A stretch of DNA of 56,397 nucleotides, taken from Bacteroidales bacterium (GTDB lineage: Bacteria > Bacteroidota > Bacteroidia > Bacteroidales > Marinilabiliaceae). The notes under the pieces were generated by a model. The model searched no databases. It was not told the DNA's origin and saw nothing but the letters and a program-made list of their open reading frames with translations. How positions within the stretch are numbered: the stretch's first letter is position 1; each line of letters opens with the position of its first letter. A program made the translations under genes and the position numbers. The stretch is from positions 1-56,397 of the forward strand of contig JAGCYH010000053.1 in the NCBI GenBank assembly GCA_017960905.1, given 5' to 3'. Shown piece after piece: positions 8,191 to 15,082 of the stretch.

Positions 8191-9297
8191 ATGTTTCTAC
8201 AGAATTTGCACATAATAAACTACCGCAATATAAGCCAGGCCGACATTGACATGTCGGCAGGAATCAACTGTTTCATAGGTCAGAACGGTGCCGGCAAGAC
8301 CAACCTGCTCGATGCAATCTACTATCTTTCGCTCTGCAAAAGTTCGTTCAGCGTAATCGACAGCCAGAACATCCGTCACGACGAGCCTTTCTTCGTCATT
8401 CAGGGCGAATACGACATCGACGGCACGGCCGAGACCATCTACTGCGGCGTGAAGCGCGGCCAGAAGAAGCAGTTCAAGCGCAACAAGAAAGACTATCAGC
8501 GGCTTACCGACCACATAGGGCTCATTCCGCTTGTGATAATAGCGCCCAGCGACGAGCAGCTCATAGCCGACAGCGCCGAGATGCGCCGCCGCTACGCCGA
8601 CAGCGTCATCTCGCAGTGCGACCGCGAGTACCTCGATGTGCTCATGCGCTACAACAAACTTGTCATGCAACGCAACGCGCTGCTGAAGCAGATGCAGGAC
8701 GAGCCCAATCCAAACGTCTCATTGTTAGACGTTTACGACGTACAACTGGCACAGCTCGGCACCACCATCTCGAAGCGCCGCGACCAGTTTGTGCAGTGGA
8801 TAGCGCCCGTGCTCGAAGAGCTCTACCAGACCATCTCGTCGGGCAACGAGACGGTAACGCTCAAGTATGTGAGCGGCCTGCAACGCTACGACCTCTACAC
8901 GGGGCTCGTAGAGAGCCGCCAGCGCGACCTCGCGCTCGGATACACCTCGCGCGGCATACACAAAGACGAGATTGAGTTTTCGCTCGGCGAATATCAGATT
9001 CGCCGAGTCGGTTCGCAGGGACAGCGCAAATCGTTTGTGATAGCACTAAAACTTGCTCAGTATCAGTATCTTATAAACTTCAACGGGCGCAAGCCGCTCC
9101 TGCTTCTCGACGATGTCTTCGACAAACTCGACGCCCAGCGCGGCGAGAACCTCATCAACCTCGTGGCGCAAAAGGATTATAATCAGATATTTATATCTGA
9201 TACCAACGAAACACGCCTGCGCAGTGTGCTCGAAAAGGTGAACAAAGAGTACAGAATTTTCTATGTCGACAACGGCAAAATATCTGATAACCAATAA
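8191..9297 (+). CDS. recF: DNA replication and repair protein RecF
   Basis: This 368-residue SMC-like ATPase helps load RecA at single-strand gaps with RecO and RecR. Walker A is GQNGAGKT at residues 30-37 and the N-terminal LQNLHIINYRN is typical. SQGQRKSFVIALKLAQ near residue 275 is the ABC signature region, LLLLDDVFDKLDAQR the Walker B and D-loop, and IFISDTN the H-loop area. I chose ATG 8191 because the preceding in-frame codons overlap the -7 box and the conserved family start is MFLQNLxIxNYRN. It forms an operon with the DUF721 gene 11 bp downstream, a common pairing in this phylum. Confidence 0.95.
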   Translation: MFLQNLHIINYRNISQADIDMSAGINCFIGQNGAGKTNLLDAIYYLSLCKSSFSVIDSQNIRHDEPFFVIQGEYDIDGTAETIYCGVKRGQKKQFKRNKKDYQRLTDHIGLIPLVIIAPSDEQLIADSAEMRRRYADSVISQCDREYLDVLMRYNKLVMQRNALLKQMQDEPNPNVSLLDVYDVQLAQLGTTISKRRDQFVQWIAPVLEELYQTISSGNETVTLKYVSGLQRYDLYTGLVESRQRDLALGYTSRGIHKDEIEFSLGEYQIRRVGSQGQRKSFVIALKLAQYQYLINFNGRKPLLLLDDVFDKLDAQRGENLINLVAQKDYNQIFISDTNETRLRSVLEKVNKEYRIFYVDNGKISDNQ

Positions 9298-9308
9298 TAT
9301 ACACCATT

Positions 9309-9596
9309 ATGCTTGACACATCGAAAAAACTATCGGAAGTGCTTGCCGAAGCGCTGCAAGAAAACGGCATGAGCAACAAGATGCTCGAACAGGAAGCCGC
9401 CAGCGTATGGCAGATAATTGTTGGTCCTACGGTCAACAACGCCACTCGCAATGTGTTTGTCAGTAAGGGCGTTATGTTTGTCGAGCTGCAATCGAGCGTG
9501 GTGCGTCAGGAGCTTCTCTCGCTCAAAAAAAGCATCATAGAACGCATAAACGAGATGGTGGGCGCCGGCACGGTAACAGATATTGTGTTTAGATAA
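9309..9596 (+). CDS. DUF721 (DciA-like) protein
   Basis: This 95-residue protein shows the DUF721 pattern: an N-terminal helix SKKLSEVLAEALQENG, then W-x-x-I-V-G-P-x-V (VWQIIVGPTVNNAT), a strand GVMFVELQSSVVRQELLSLKKSIIERINE and a short final strand. DciA in other bacteria carries this domain and helps load the replicative helicase; that role for this short form is inference. It lies directly after recF and is likely co-transcribed. Its stop is followed by a long repeat-rich gap with no gene. Confidence 0.8.
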   Translation: MLDTSKKLSEVLAEALQENGMSNKMLEQEAASVWQIIVGPTVNNATRNVFVSKGVMFVELQSSVVRQELLSLKKSIIERINEMVGAGTVTDIVFR

Positions 9597-9609
9597 GAAA
9601 ACACTGAGG

Positions 9610-9637
9610 AATTATGAATTCCGAATTATGAATTCCG
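9610..9637 (+). repeat. two tandem 14-bp units
   Basis: The unit AATTATGAATTCCG occurs twice in a row directly after the DUF721 gene. It is a simple tandem repeat of the kind often seen between genes in Bacteroidales. Confidence 0.8.
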
Positions 9638-9757
9638 AAACGAAGTTCGGCGTAGCCAATTTTAACTACGGAACACACGAAAACCACGGAATGAACCATC
9701 ACCGAATGAAACCAACAGAACGAATGACGCCTTACGGCGTCGGACGAAAGTTCAGAT

Positions 9758-9769
9758 GCACGGCCGTGC
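9758..9769. repeat. short CG-rich palindrome
   Basis: GCACGGCCGTGC is followed by GTCTCTAC. It shares its core with the palindromes at 10170-10189 and 33855-33874 and belongs to the same dispersed family. Confidence 0.7.
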
Positions 9770-9842
9770 GTCTCTACACATTACACTATACTCTTTATAC
9801 CTTACTCTATAAAATACACCAACTACGGAAAGCATAGCGGGG

Positions 9843-10040
9843 CCCGAATGGCCGGAACGGCCAAATTACCGCATGAGCCGGCGAGCGCCCGAAGAATTTG
9901 CGCGGAAGGCGGAGAGAGCAAAACACCGTTCAAGCGAAGCGCGTTTGTTTTGCGCCGCCGAACGAAGCAAATTCTTAGCGAGGCGGGTCCTCGGCGAGTT
10001 CTTTTGCAACTTTTCTCACGGCGAGAAAAGTTCTTTTTTT
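9843..10040 (+). repeat. 198-bp structured repeat, copy 1
   Basis: This copy aligns without gaps to 21257-21454 with 7 mismatches that I counted (about 96% identity). It contains a long imperfect palindrome: arms AAGAATTTGC (9892-9901) and GCAAATTCTT (9967-9976), with inner arms GGCGG/CCGCC and GCAAAACA/TGTTTTGC. It ends in a perfect terminator-like hairpin. The reading frames inside it are present in both copies but look spurious, being arginine-rich and overlapping in all frames. It may be a mobile palindromic element or a structured RNA. It lies between convergent operons. Confidence 0.85.
10008..10040 (+). terminator. intrinsic terminator at the end of repeat copy 1
   Basis: Arms AACTTTTCTC (10008-10017) and GAGAAAAGTT (10023-10032) enclose a 5-base loop, followed by C and a run of T. 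The same structure ends copy 2 at 21422-21454. Confidence 0.8.
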
Positions 10041-10059
10041 TTAAAAAAAAACAAAATAT

Positions 10060-10081
10060 GAGACGTTTCATGAAACGTCTC
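10060..10081. repeat. perfect 22-bp palindrome
   Basis: GAGACGTTTCA is joined directly to its complement and followed by TAC. It belongs to a GAGACG...CGTCTC palindrome family with 10136-10157, 10170-10189 and 33855-33874. Confidence 0.85.
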
Positions 10082-10135
10082 TACAATGTAACATATTGTA
10101 AATCTGTTGAATCTGCGTTATCTACGTTCGTGATT

Positions 10136-10157
10136 GAGACGTTGCATGCAACGTCTC
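10136..10157. repeat. perfect 22-bp palindrome
   Basis: GAGACGTTGCA is joined to its complement and followed by TAC. The outer GAGACGTT is the same as in the 10060 copy while the centre differs and stays palindromic. Confidence 0.85.
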
Positions 10158-10169
10158 TACTCTTTACAC

Positions 10170-10189
10170 AGACGCACGGCCGTGCGTCT
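10170..10189. repeat. perfect 20-bp palindrome
   Basis: AGACGCACGG and its exact complement, followed by CTAC. The identical 20-bp sequence occurs at 33855-33874. Confidence 0.85.
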
Positions 10190-10217
10190 CTACACGTTAC
10201 TCTTTACTCTCTACTCA

Positions 10218-10985
10218 TTACTCAAAATAAAACGTGATGCCATACCAGCGCGACTTGAGGCAGTCGATGGCGTTGCGGTAAGGGATGTCCTCGATTTCGG
10301 TGGCGCGTGAGTTCTTGTAGATGTTGCGCAGGCCGAACGAGCCGCGCAGCTCAATCGACATGCGGAAATACGGCAGGTAGAAGTCGAAACCGGCACCGGC
10401 GTCGAGGTAGTTGTCGAACGACTTGATATTCATGTGGTTCTGCTTGTCTTTGGCGAGGTCGTAGCGGAACGAGGTGCCAGCCACAACGTACGGTTTCGCA
10501 TTTTTAATGCGAAACGCGCTGTATTTGAGCAAAAAAGGAACTTCGATAAATGTAGATTTTATTTTCAGCTTTTTGTCGCCGTATAATTCTCCGTACTGGT
10601 TTATGAACGTCACGTCGCGCTGACCGAAGCTGATGCCTGGCAGGCATCGCAGATTGAGGTCGTTGTAGATGCGCAGGTCGGTGACAATGCCGAGGTTGAG
10701 GCCCGGGTTGAGCTCTTTGATGTCGGCATAGAGGATTTCGGGCTCAACGGCCGCACTGCGGTTGCCAACTGAGGTTGCCTCGGTAAGGTCGGGGATTGGC
10801 AGGCCGGTGTTGTAAATGTGGTAATCGAGCACGTTGAAACCAACGAGGAAGCCGAAATGCAGTTTTTCGTATTCGAAATTGGGCAAATTGGGTATACCGC
10901 GCTTACTTGCCTCGCTCTCGAACTTTTGCGCCGAAAGGCGCAAAAAGCTCAGCGACAGTAATATAGCGATTATTATTGCTTTCAT
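10218..10985 (-). CDS. PorT-family outer-membrane beta-barrel protein
   Basis: This 255-residue protein has a signal peptide (MKAIIIAILLSLSFLRLSAQ) followed by alternating hydrophobic strands such as KLHFGFLVGFNVLDYHIY and ending WYGITFYFE with a terminal aromatic residue, as in small outer-membrane barrels. The mid part (LNPGLNLGIVTDLRIYNDLNLRCLPGISFGQRDV) is typical of the porin-like PorT group. It follows ubiE by 43 bp on the same strand, a neighbourhood known for porT in Bacteroidales, where PorT serves the type IX secretion system. Whether this copy has that role cannot be told from the sequence. It contains two perfect inverted repeats (10493-10515, 10924-10945). Confidence 0.75.
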   Translation of the reverse strand: MKAIIIAILLSLSFLRLSAQKFESEASKRGIPNLPNFEYEKLHFGFLVGFNVLDYHIYNTGLPIPDLTEATSVGNRSAAVEPEILYADIKELNPGLNLGIVTDLRIYNDLNLRCLPGISFGQRDVTFINQYGELYGDKKLKIKSTFIEVPFLLKYSAFRIKNAKPYVVAGTSFRYDLAKDKQNHMNIKSFDNYLDAGAGFDFYLPYFRMSIELRGSFGLRNIYKNSRATEIEDIPYRNAIDCLKSRWYGITFYFE

Positions 10986-11028
10986 TTCGAACGAATCATT
11001 TATTCTTTAAAACGCCATCATTGCCTAT

Positions 11029-11754
11029 TTATTGCTTTTCGCCCACATATATAGTTGCAATTCCGAGCGTGAGTTTTATGCGCTTAATGGGTTCGATGCC
11101 GGCCGTGATGAGATGCTGCTCAAAGTCGGCACCGTCGGGAAATGCGAGCACCGACTGCGGCAAGTAGCGGTAAGCCTTGCGGTCGCGCGAGATGAGACCG
11201 CCGAAAAATGGCAGAATATGCTTGAAATAAAACATATAGAGCTGCTTGAAGGGGAACGAGGTGGGCTTTGAAAACTCGAGAATGACCATGCGGCCGTGCT
11301 TTTTTATCACGCGCGCCATCTCACTCAAGCCGCGGTCGAGATTCTCGTAGTTACGGACGCCAAAGGCGACCGTAACAGCGCTGAATTGGTTGTCGGTAAA
11401 CGGCAGATTCTCCGAATCGGCCTCAGCGAGAGTGATGTACTCGTCGAGACCGGCTTTGGCCACTTTCGAGCGGGCTATGTCGAGCATGCCGGCCGACAAG
11501 TCGGTGCCGACAACCTTGCAGCCCAGCATCTGATGTATTTTTATGGCCATATCACCGGTACCTGTTGCCACATCAAGTATCTGAGGGTCAGTAAGATCCG
11601 ACAGCGTACGAATGGCTTTTTTGCGCCAGCGCTTGTCGATGCCGAGCGACAGAAAATGATTAAGAAAATCATATTTCGGCGCTATGGTGTTGAACATCTG
11701 GCGCACTTCGCCTTTCTTTGTCTCGCCTTGTTCGTTGTAAGGTTTTACAGTCAT
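11029..11754 (-). CDS. ubiE: demethylmenaquinone methyltransferase (UbiE/MenG)
   Basis: This 241-residue class I methyltransferase makes menaquinone from demethylmenaquinone with SAM. Marks are the N-terminal MFNTIAPKYDFLNHFLSLGIDKRWR, motif I ILDVATGTGDMAI, GTDLSAGML, and the UbiE signature VAFGVRNYENLDRGLSEMARV. The end GIATIYVGEKQ is typical of the family. It heads an operon with the PorT-like gene. A -7 box lies at 11774-11781. Confidence 0.93.
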   Translation of the reverse strand: MTVKPYNEQGETKKGEVRQMFNTIAPKYDFLNHFLSLGIDKRWRKKAIRTLSDLTDPQILDVATGTGDMAIKIHQMLGCKVVGTDLSAGMLDIARSKVAKAGLDEYITLAEADSENLPFTDNQFSAVTVAFGVRNYENLDRGLSEMARVIKKHGRMVILEFSKPTSFPFKQLYMFYFKHILPFFGGLISRDRKAYRYLPQSVLAFPDGADFEQHLITAGIEPIKRIKLTLGIATIYVGEKQ

Positions 11755-11773
11755 AATCTCGCTTTTCGGTGTG

Positions 11774-11781
11774 CAAAATTA
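11774..11781 (-). promoter_or_regulatory. -7 element of the ubiE-porT operon
   Basis: On the minus strand this reads TAATTTTG, matching TAnnTTTG, 20 bases before the ubiE start. Confidence 0.5.
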
Positions 11782-11864
11782 GCTCACGGCGGCGAAATAA
11801 CATATACCGACCCTTATTTTTTTAACAGACCCGGCGTTCTTTCAGTTACAGTTACAGTTACAGA

Positions 11865-11886
11865 GCATGACGGCTTGCCGTCATGC
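11865..11886. repeat. intergenic perfect inverted repeat
   Basis: Arms GCATGACGGC and GCCGTCATGC with a 2-base loop. It is preceded by a triple CAGTTA repeat at about 11843-11860. It lies between the promoter of ubiE and the 3' end of rrf2. Confidence 0.8.
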
Positions 11887-11928
11887 AACAATCATGCTGT
11901 TACGGGAAAAAGATTTCGCACCAGACAT

Positions 11929-11955
11929 AAAAAACGCGCACCGCTAAAGCGATGC
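11929..11955 (-). terminator. terminator overlapping the end of rrf2
   Basis: On the minus strand a stem GCGCATCGCT/AGCGGTGCGC (one T-G pair) is followed by GTTTTTTATG. It includes the last codons and the stop of the Rrf2 gene. Confidence 0.6.
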
Positions 11956-12381
11956 GCTAACATATTCATAATCAGGTTTTTTACCTACCAAGTCGGCCAA
12001 AGTGATACCGTCGAAGTAATTGTTAATCAAAACATCGAAATCTTTCCACATTGGCAGCGTGCGGCATTCTGCCGCCCTTGCGCAAGGCTTAGCGCCACAT
12101 TCGAGACACGACACCGGTGCAAGCGACCCTTCGGTAAGACGCAGTATCTCGCCTACGGTGTACTCCTGCGGAGTACGGTTGAGCTTATAACCGCCGCCCT
12201 TACCATGAGCCGCATCGATAAGTCCGTTTTTCGACAATACTGAAGTTATGGCTTCCAAATATTTCTGCGAAATATTCTGTTCGCTCGAAATATCCTTGAG
12301 TCTGACGTAATCCGAACTCCCTTTTTCTGCAAGCACAATCATCAGCCTTATAGCATATCTGCCTCGTGTAGAAATCATCAT
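11944..12381 (-). CDS. Rrf2 family transcriptional regulator
   Basis: This 145-residue regulator starts ISTRGRYAIRLMIVLAE, the typical first helix of Rrf2 proteins. A winged helix follows (LKDISSEQNISQKYLEAITSVLSKNGLIDAAHGKGGGYKL). The Cys-rich loop CLECGAKPC...C has cysteines at about 92, 95, 100 and 106. In IscR, NsrR and RsrR such cysteines bind an iron-sulfur cluster; CymR, which controls cysteine synthesis, lacks one. Two ATG codons in a row (12381, 12378) are possible starts. It lies downstream of metY-cysK but has its own promoter and is separated by a terminator. The neighbourhood suggests control of sulfur assimilation, perhaps through the site at 14803-14821 (inference). Confidence 0.88.
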   Translation of the reverse strand: MMISTRGRYAIRLMIVLAEKGSSDYVRLKDISSEQNISQKYLEAITSVLSKNGLIDAAHGKGGGYKLNRTPQEYTVGEILRLTEGSLAPVSCLECGAKPCARAAECRTLPMWKDFDVLINNYFDGITLADLVGKKPDYEYVSASL

Positions 12382-12400
12382 AAATCGTTTTAGTTGAATG

Positions 12401-12408
12401 CAAATTTA
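12401..12408 (-). promoter_or_regulatory. -7 element of rrf2
   Basis: On the minus strand this reads TAAATTTG, matching TAnnTTTG, 19 bases before the gene start and after the cysK terminator, so rrf2 is probably transcribed alone. Confidence 0.5.
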
Positions 12409-12422
12409 CAATAAAAAAGATG

Positions 12423-12456
12423 AAAAGAGATATTTTCTCACGAAAATATCTCTTTT
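12423..12456. terminator. terminator between cysK and rrf2
   Basis: Perfect 15-bp arms AAAAGAGATATTTTC (12423-12437) and GAAAATATCTCTTTT (12442-12456) enclose a 4-base loop, with T-rich sequence on the exit side of the minus strand. Confidence 0.85.
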
Positions 12457-12472
12457 TTCAAATAAATGGTTA

Positions 12473-13405
12473 TCAGTCGGCGAACAATGGAGTGCTTAAA
12501 TATCTGTCGCCTGTATCGGGAAGAAGTACGACAATGGTTTTGCCTTTGTTTTCGGGTCGTTTGGCCAGTTCGATAGCCGCCCATGTGGCAGCTCCCGACG
12601 AGATGCCCACCAGCACGCCCTCTTTGCGGCCAATGAGTTTGCCTACGGCAAACGCATCTTCGTTCGACACAGGGATAATCTCGTCGTACACGCGCGTGTC
12701 GAGCACATCGGGCACAAAGCCCGCGCCGATGCCCTGTATCTTGTGCGGACCGGCTACGCCGGTCGAAAGCACTGCCGACGACTGCGGCTCAACAGCAACC
12801 ACCTTCACGCCCGGCTTTTTCGACTTCAGGTACTGGCCTACACCGGTGATAGTACCGCCTGTGCCAACGCCTGCTACGAATATATCAACCTCACCATCAG
12901 TGTCTTCGAAGATTTCGGGACCTGTATTTTCGCGGTGAGCCTTGGGGTTCGACGGATTGACAAACTGACCCGGAATGAAGCTGTTGGGAATCGATTCGGC
13001 CAACTCGTTGGCCTTTGCTATCGCGCCTTTCATGCCTTTGGCGCCCTCGGAGAGTACAAGCTCTGCGCCGTACGCCTTCATCAGTTGGCGACGCTCAACG
13101 CTCATCGTGTCGGGCATCGCAATGATGATGCGGTATCCGCGAGCCGCAGCCACACTTGCCAGACCAATGCCGGTGTTGCCGCTTGTAGGTTCGATAATCA
13201 CCGAACCTTTTTTGAGTTTGCCAGCCTTCTCGGCCTCATCTATCATCGACTTTGCAATGCGGTCTTTCACACTGCCGGCCGGGTTGAAATACTCCAATTT
13301 GGCTATCACACGGGCCTGAAGGCCAAACTCGGCTTCTATATGCTTAAGTTCCATAAGCGGCGTGCGGCCTATCAATTCATCTGCTGATTTATATATTCTT
13401 GCCAT
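12473..13405 (-). CDS. cysK: cysteine synthase A (O-acetylserine sulfhydrylase)
   Basis: This 310-residue PLP enzyme makes cysteine from O-acetylserine and sulfide. The PLP lysine is in [11 protein letters not shown] near residue 46, the substrate loop is [10 protein letters not shown] near 75, and the phosphate-binding glycine stretch [11 protein letters not shown] lies near 180. [11 protein letters not shown] near 265 completes the active site. It is 33 bp downstream of metY on the same strand, so both sulfide-fixing enzymes are probably co-expressed. A strong terminator follows. Confidence 0.95.
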   Translation of the reverse strand: MARIYKSADELIGRTPLMELKHIEAEFGLQARVIAKLEYFNPAGSVKDRIAKSMIDEAEKAGKLKKGSVIIEPTSGNTGIGLASVAAARGYRIIIAMPDTMSVERRQLMKAYGAELVLSEGAKGMKGAIAKANELAESIPNSFIPGQFVNPSNPKAHRENTGPEIFEDTDGEVDIFVAGVGTGGTITGVGQYLKSKKPGVKVVAVEPQSSAVLSTGVAGPHKIQGIGAGFVPDVLDTRVYDEIIPVSNEDAFAVGKLIGRKEGVLVGISSGAATWAAIELAKRPENKGKTIVVLLPDTGDRYLSTPLFAD

Positions 13406-13438
13406 AATCTCTTTATTTAATGATCGTTATACATTCAA

Positions 13439-14728
13439 TTATTTTACTGCGTCGAAACCTGCTTTAAGGTCGTCGATTATATCGTCGATATGCTCGGTAC
13501 CGATCGAGAGGCGGATTGTTCCGGGCGTAATACCCTGATCTGCAAGTTCTTCGGGCGACAGCTGCGAGTGAGTTGTCGTGTACGGATGAATAACGAGCGA
13601 CTTAACATCGGCAACATTGGCCAAAAGGCTGAAAATCTTCAAGTTATCGATGAATTTCCAAGCAGCATCCTTGCCACCTTTAATTTCGAAGGTGAAGATA
13701 GACGCGCCGCCGTTGGGGAAGTATTTGTTATAGAGCTTGTTGTCGGGGTGATTGGGCAACGACGGGTGGTTAACTTTCTCAACCAGAGGATGTTTGCTCA
13801 GGAACTCAACCACTTTCTTGGTGTTCTCTACGTGGCGCTCAAGTCGGAGCGACAGAGTCTCAACGCCTTGCAGAAGCAGGAATGCGTTGAACGGCGATAT
13901 TGTAGCGCCTTGGTCGCGCAATAATATTGCGCGAATATATGTTACGAATGCAGCCGGACCAACCACTTCGGCGAAGTTGACACCGTGATAGCTTGGGTTT
14001 GGCGCTGCAATAGGCGCGTATTTGCCCGAAGCCTTCCAGTCGAATTTGCCCGAGTCGACAATGATGCCGCCGAGCGTAGTGCCGTGGCCGCCAAGGAATT
14101 TCGTAGCCGAATGAACCACAATGTCGGCGCCGTGCTCAATAGGACGAATGAGGAACGGAGTGCCGAAAGTGTTATCTACCGCAAGCGGAAGTCCGTGACG
14201 GTGAGCAACTTCGGCAACAGCGTCAATATCGGGAATATCCGAATTCGGGTTGCCGAGAGTTTCAATGTAAATGGCTTTGGTATTCGGACGAATAGCGGCT
14301 TCTACTTCGCTGATATCGTGGATATTAACAAAAGTAGTCTCGATGCCGTAATTCTTAAGTGTATGCGCAAGCAGGTTGTACGAACCACCGTAGATGGTTT
14401 TCTGAGCCACAATATGGTCGCCGGCTTGCGCCAACGCCTCTATTGTATAAGTGATGGCAGCTGCGCCCGAAGCCAATGCGAGGGCCGCCACACCACCTTC
14501 GAGAGCTGCCAGGCGGCGCTCAAGAACGTCCTGTGTCGAGTTGGTCAATCGACCATAGATGTTTCCCGCATCGGCAAGTCCGAAACGGTCGGCCGCATGT
14601 TTCGAGTTGTGGAACACATACGACGTGGTCTGATAAATAGGTACTGCGCGTGAGTCAGTTACCGGATCTGCCTGTTCCTGTCCGACATGCAACTGCAATG
14701 TCTCAAATTTGAATTTTTTCTGTGCCAT
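13439..14728 (-). CDS. metY: O-acetylhomoserine sulfhydrylase-type enzyme
   Basis: This 429-residue Cys/Met-metabolism PLP enzyme likely converts O-acetylhomoserine and sulfide to homocysteine. ATG 14728 (MAQKKFKFETLQLHVGQ) is chosen because the family start TLQLHxGQ follows directly; the longer frame to 14788 runs into the promoter. Visible marks are YGRLTNSTQDVLERRLAALEG near residue 60, AVDNTFGTPFLIRP near 170, and the PLP lysine in VHSATKFLGGHGT near 200. The end LSIGTEHIDDIIDDL is typical. It is first in the metY-cysK operon, with a candidate regulator site over its -33 region. Confidence 0.92.
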   Translation of the reverse strand: MAQKKFKFETLQLHVGQEQADPVTDSRAVPIYQTTSYVFHNSKHAADRFGLADAGNIYGRLTNSTQDVLERRLAALEGGVAALALASGAAAITYTIEALAQAGDHIVAQKTIYGGSYNLLAHTLKNYGIETTFVNIHDISEVEAAIRPNTKAIYIETLGNPNSDIPDIDAVAEVAHRHGLPLAVDNTFGTPFLIRPIEHGADIVVHSATKFLGGHGTTLGGIIVDSGKFDWKASGKYAPIAAPNPSYHGVNFAEVVGPAAFVTYIRAILLRDQGATISPFNAFLLLQGVETLSLRLERHVENTKKVVEFLSKHPLVEKVNHPSLPNHPDNKLYNKYFPNGGASIFTFEIKGGKDAAWKFIDNLKIFSLLANVADVKSLVIHPYTTTHSQLSPEELADQGITPGTIRLSIGTEHIDDIIDDLKAGFDAVK

Positions 14729-14777
14729 AATTCTATGTTTTTTATTGTTCAACTTATTTTCGTTTTGTTTGACATTG

Positions 14778-14785
14778 CAAATATA
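14778..14785 (-). promoter_or_regulatory. -7 element of the metY-cysK operon
   Basis: On the minus strand this reads TATATTTG (TAnnTTTG), about 50 bases before the chosen metY start. Confidence 0.6.
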
Positions 14786-14802
14786 CAACGAATAATCCTT
14801 TT

Positions 14803-14821
14803 ACCTACTATCTTAGTGGGT
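14803..14821 (-). promoter_or_regulatory. candidate Rrf2 operator upstream of metY
   Basis: ACCTACT and AGTGGGT form an inverted repeat with one mismatch and a 5-base spacer. It sits where the -33 box of the metY promoter would be, about 18 bp upstream of the -7 element. Rrf2 regulators bind comparable dyads. The link to the nearby Rrf2 gene is inference. Confidence 0.45.
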
Positions 14822-14986
14822 TATTTTTCAAAATATTTTTTTTCGAGGGCAAAAAATAACGTTATCAGATTGAATATCTGAAAGTTAGAAGATAGTTAAA
14901 AAATGTTAATGGATTTTCAGAAAAAAGCGACAGAAAAAAAACATGAGCTTTTTCGGATACATTATAATAATAGTAAAAAAAACATA

Positions 14987-14994
14987 TATATTTG
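14987..14994 (+). promoter_or_regulatory. -7 element of the GH95-SGNH operon
   Basis: TATATTTG matches TAnnTTTG and would give a leader of about 80 bases before the ATG at 15083. Confidence 0.55.
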
Positions 14995-15082
14995 TGAAAA
15001 AGAGATTTAGCAAAACGCGAAAATACAACAATTTGATAATCAGTAGATTATCAAACAAATATAAACTCTAAAAAACTGCAAT

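Larger units (their letters stand above)
9597..10217. other. 621-bp gap without genes
   Basis: Apart from the repeats listed separately, the gap contains TA/CT-rich stretches (TACTCT, TTACTC words near 9774-9820 and 10190-10215). I see no credible gene. It separates the recF operon from the convergent ubiE-porT operon. Confidence 0.7.
14729..15082. other. 354-bp divergent regulatory region
   Basis: AT-rich region between metY (minus) and the GH95 gene (plus). It holds the metY promoter and dyad and a -7 element for the GH95 gene. I see no gene in it. Confidence 0.7.

Noticed and set aside
9597..10217. CRISPR array in the repeat-rich gap
   Set aside because: The repeats are palindromes of different sequence with irregular spacing, not direct repeats with uniform spacers.
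9848..10237. Reading frames inside the 198-bp repeat (similar ones at 21178-21527)
   Set aside because: They occur in several frames and both strands of a palindromic repeat, with arginine-rich nonsense products; differences between the copies do not favour silent positions.
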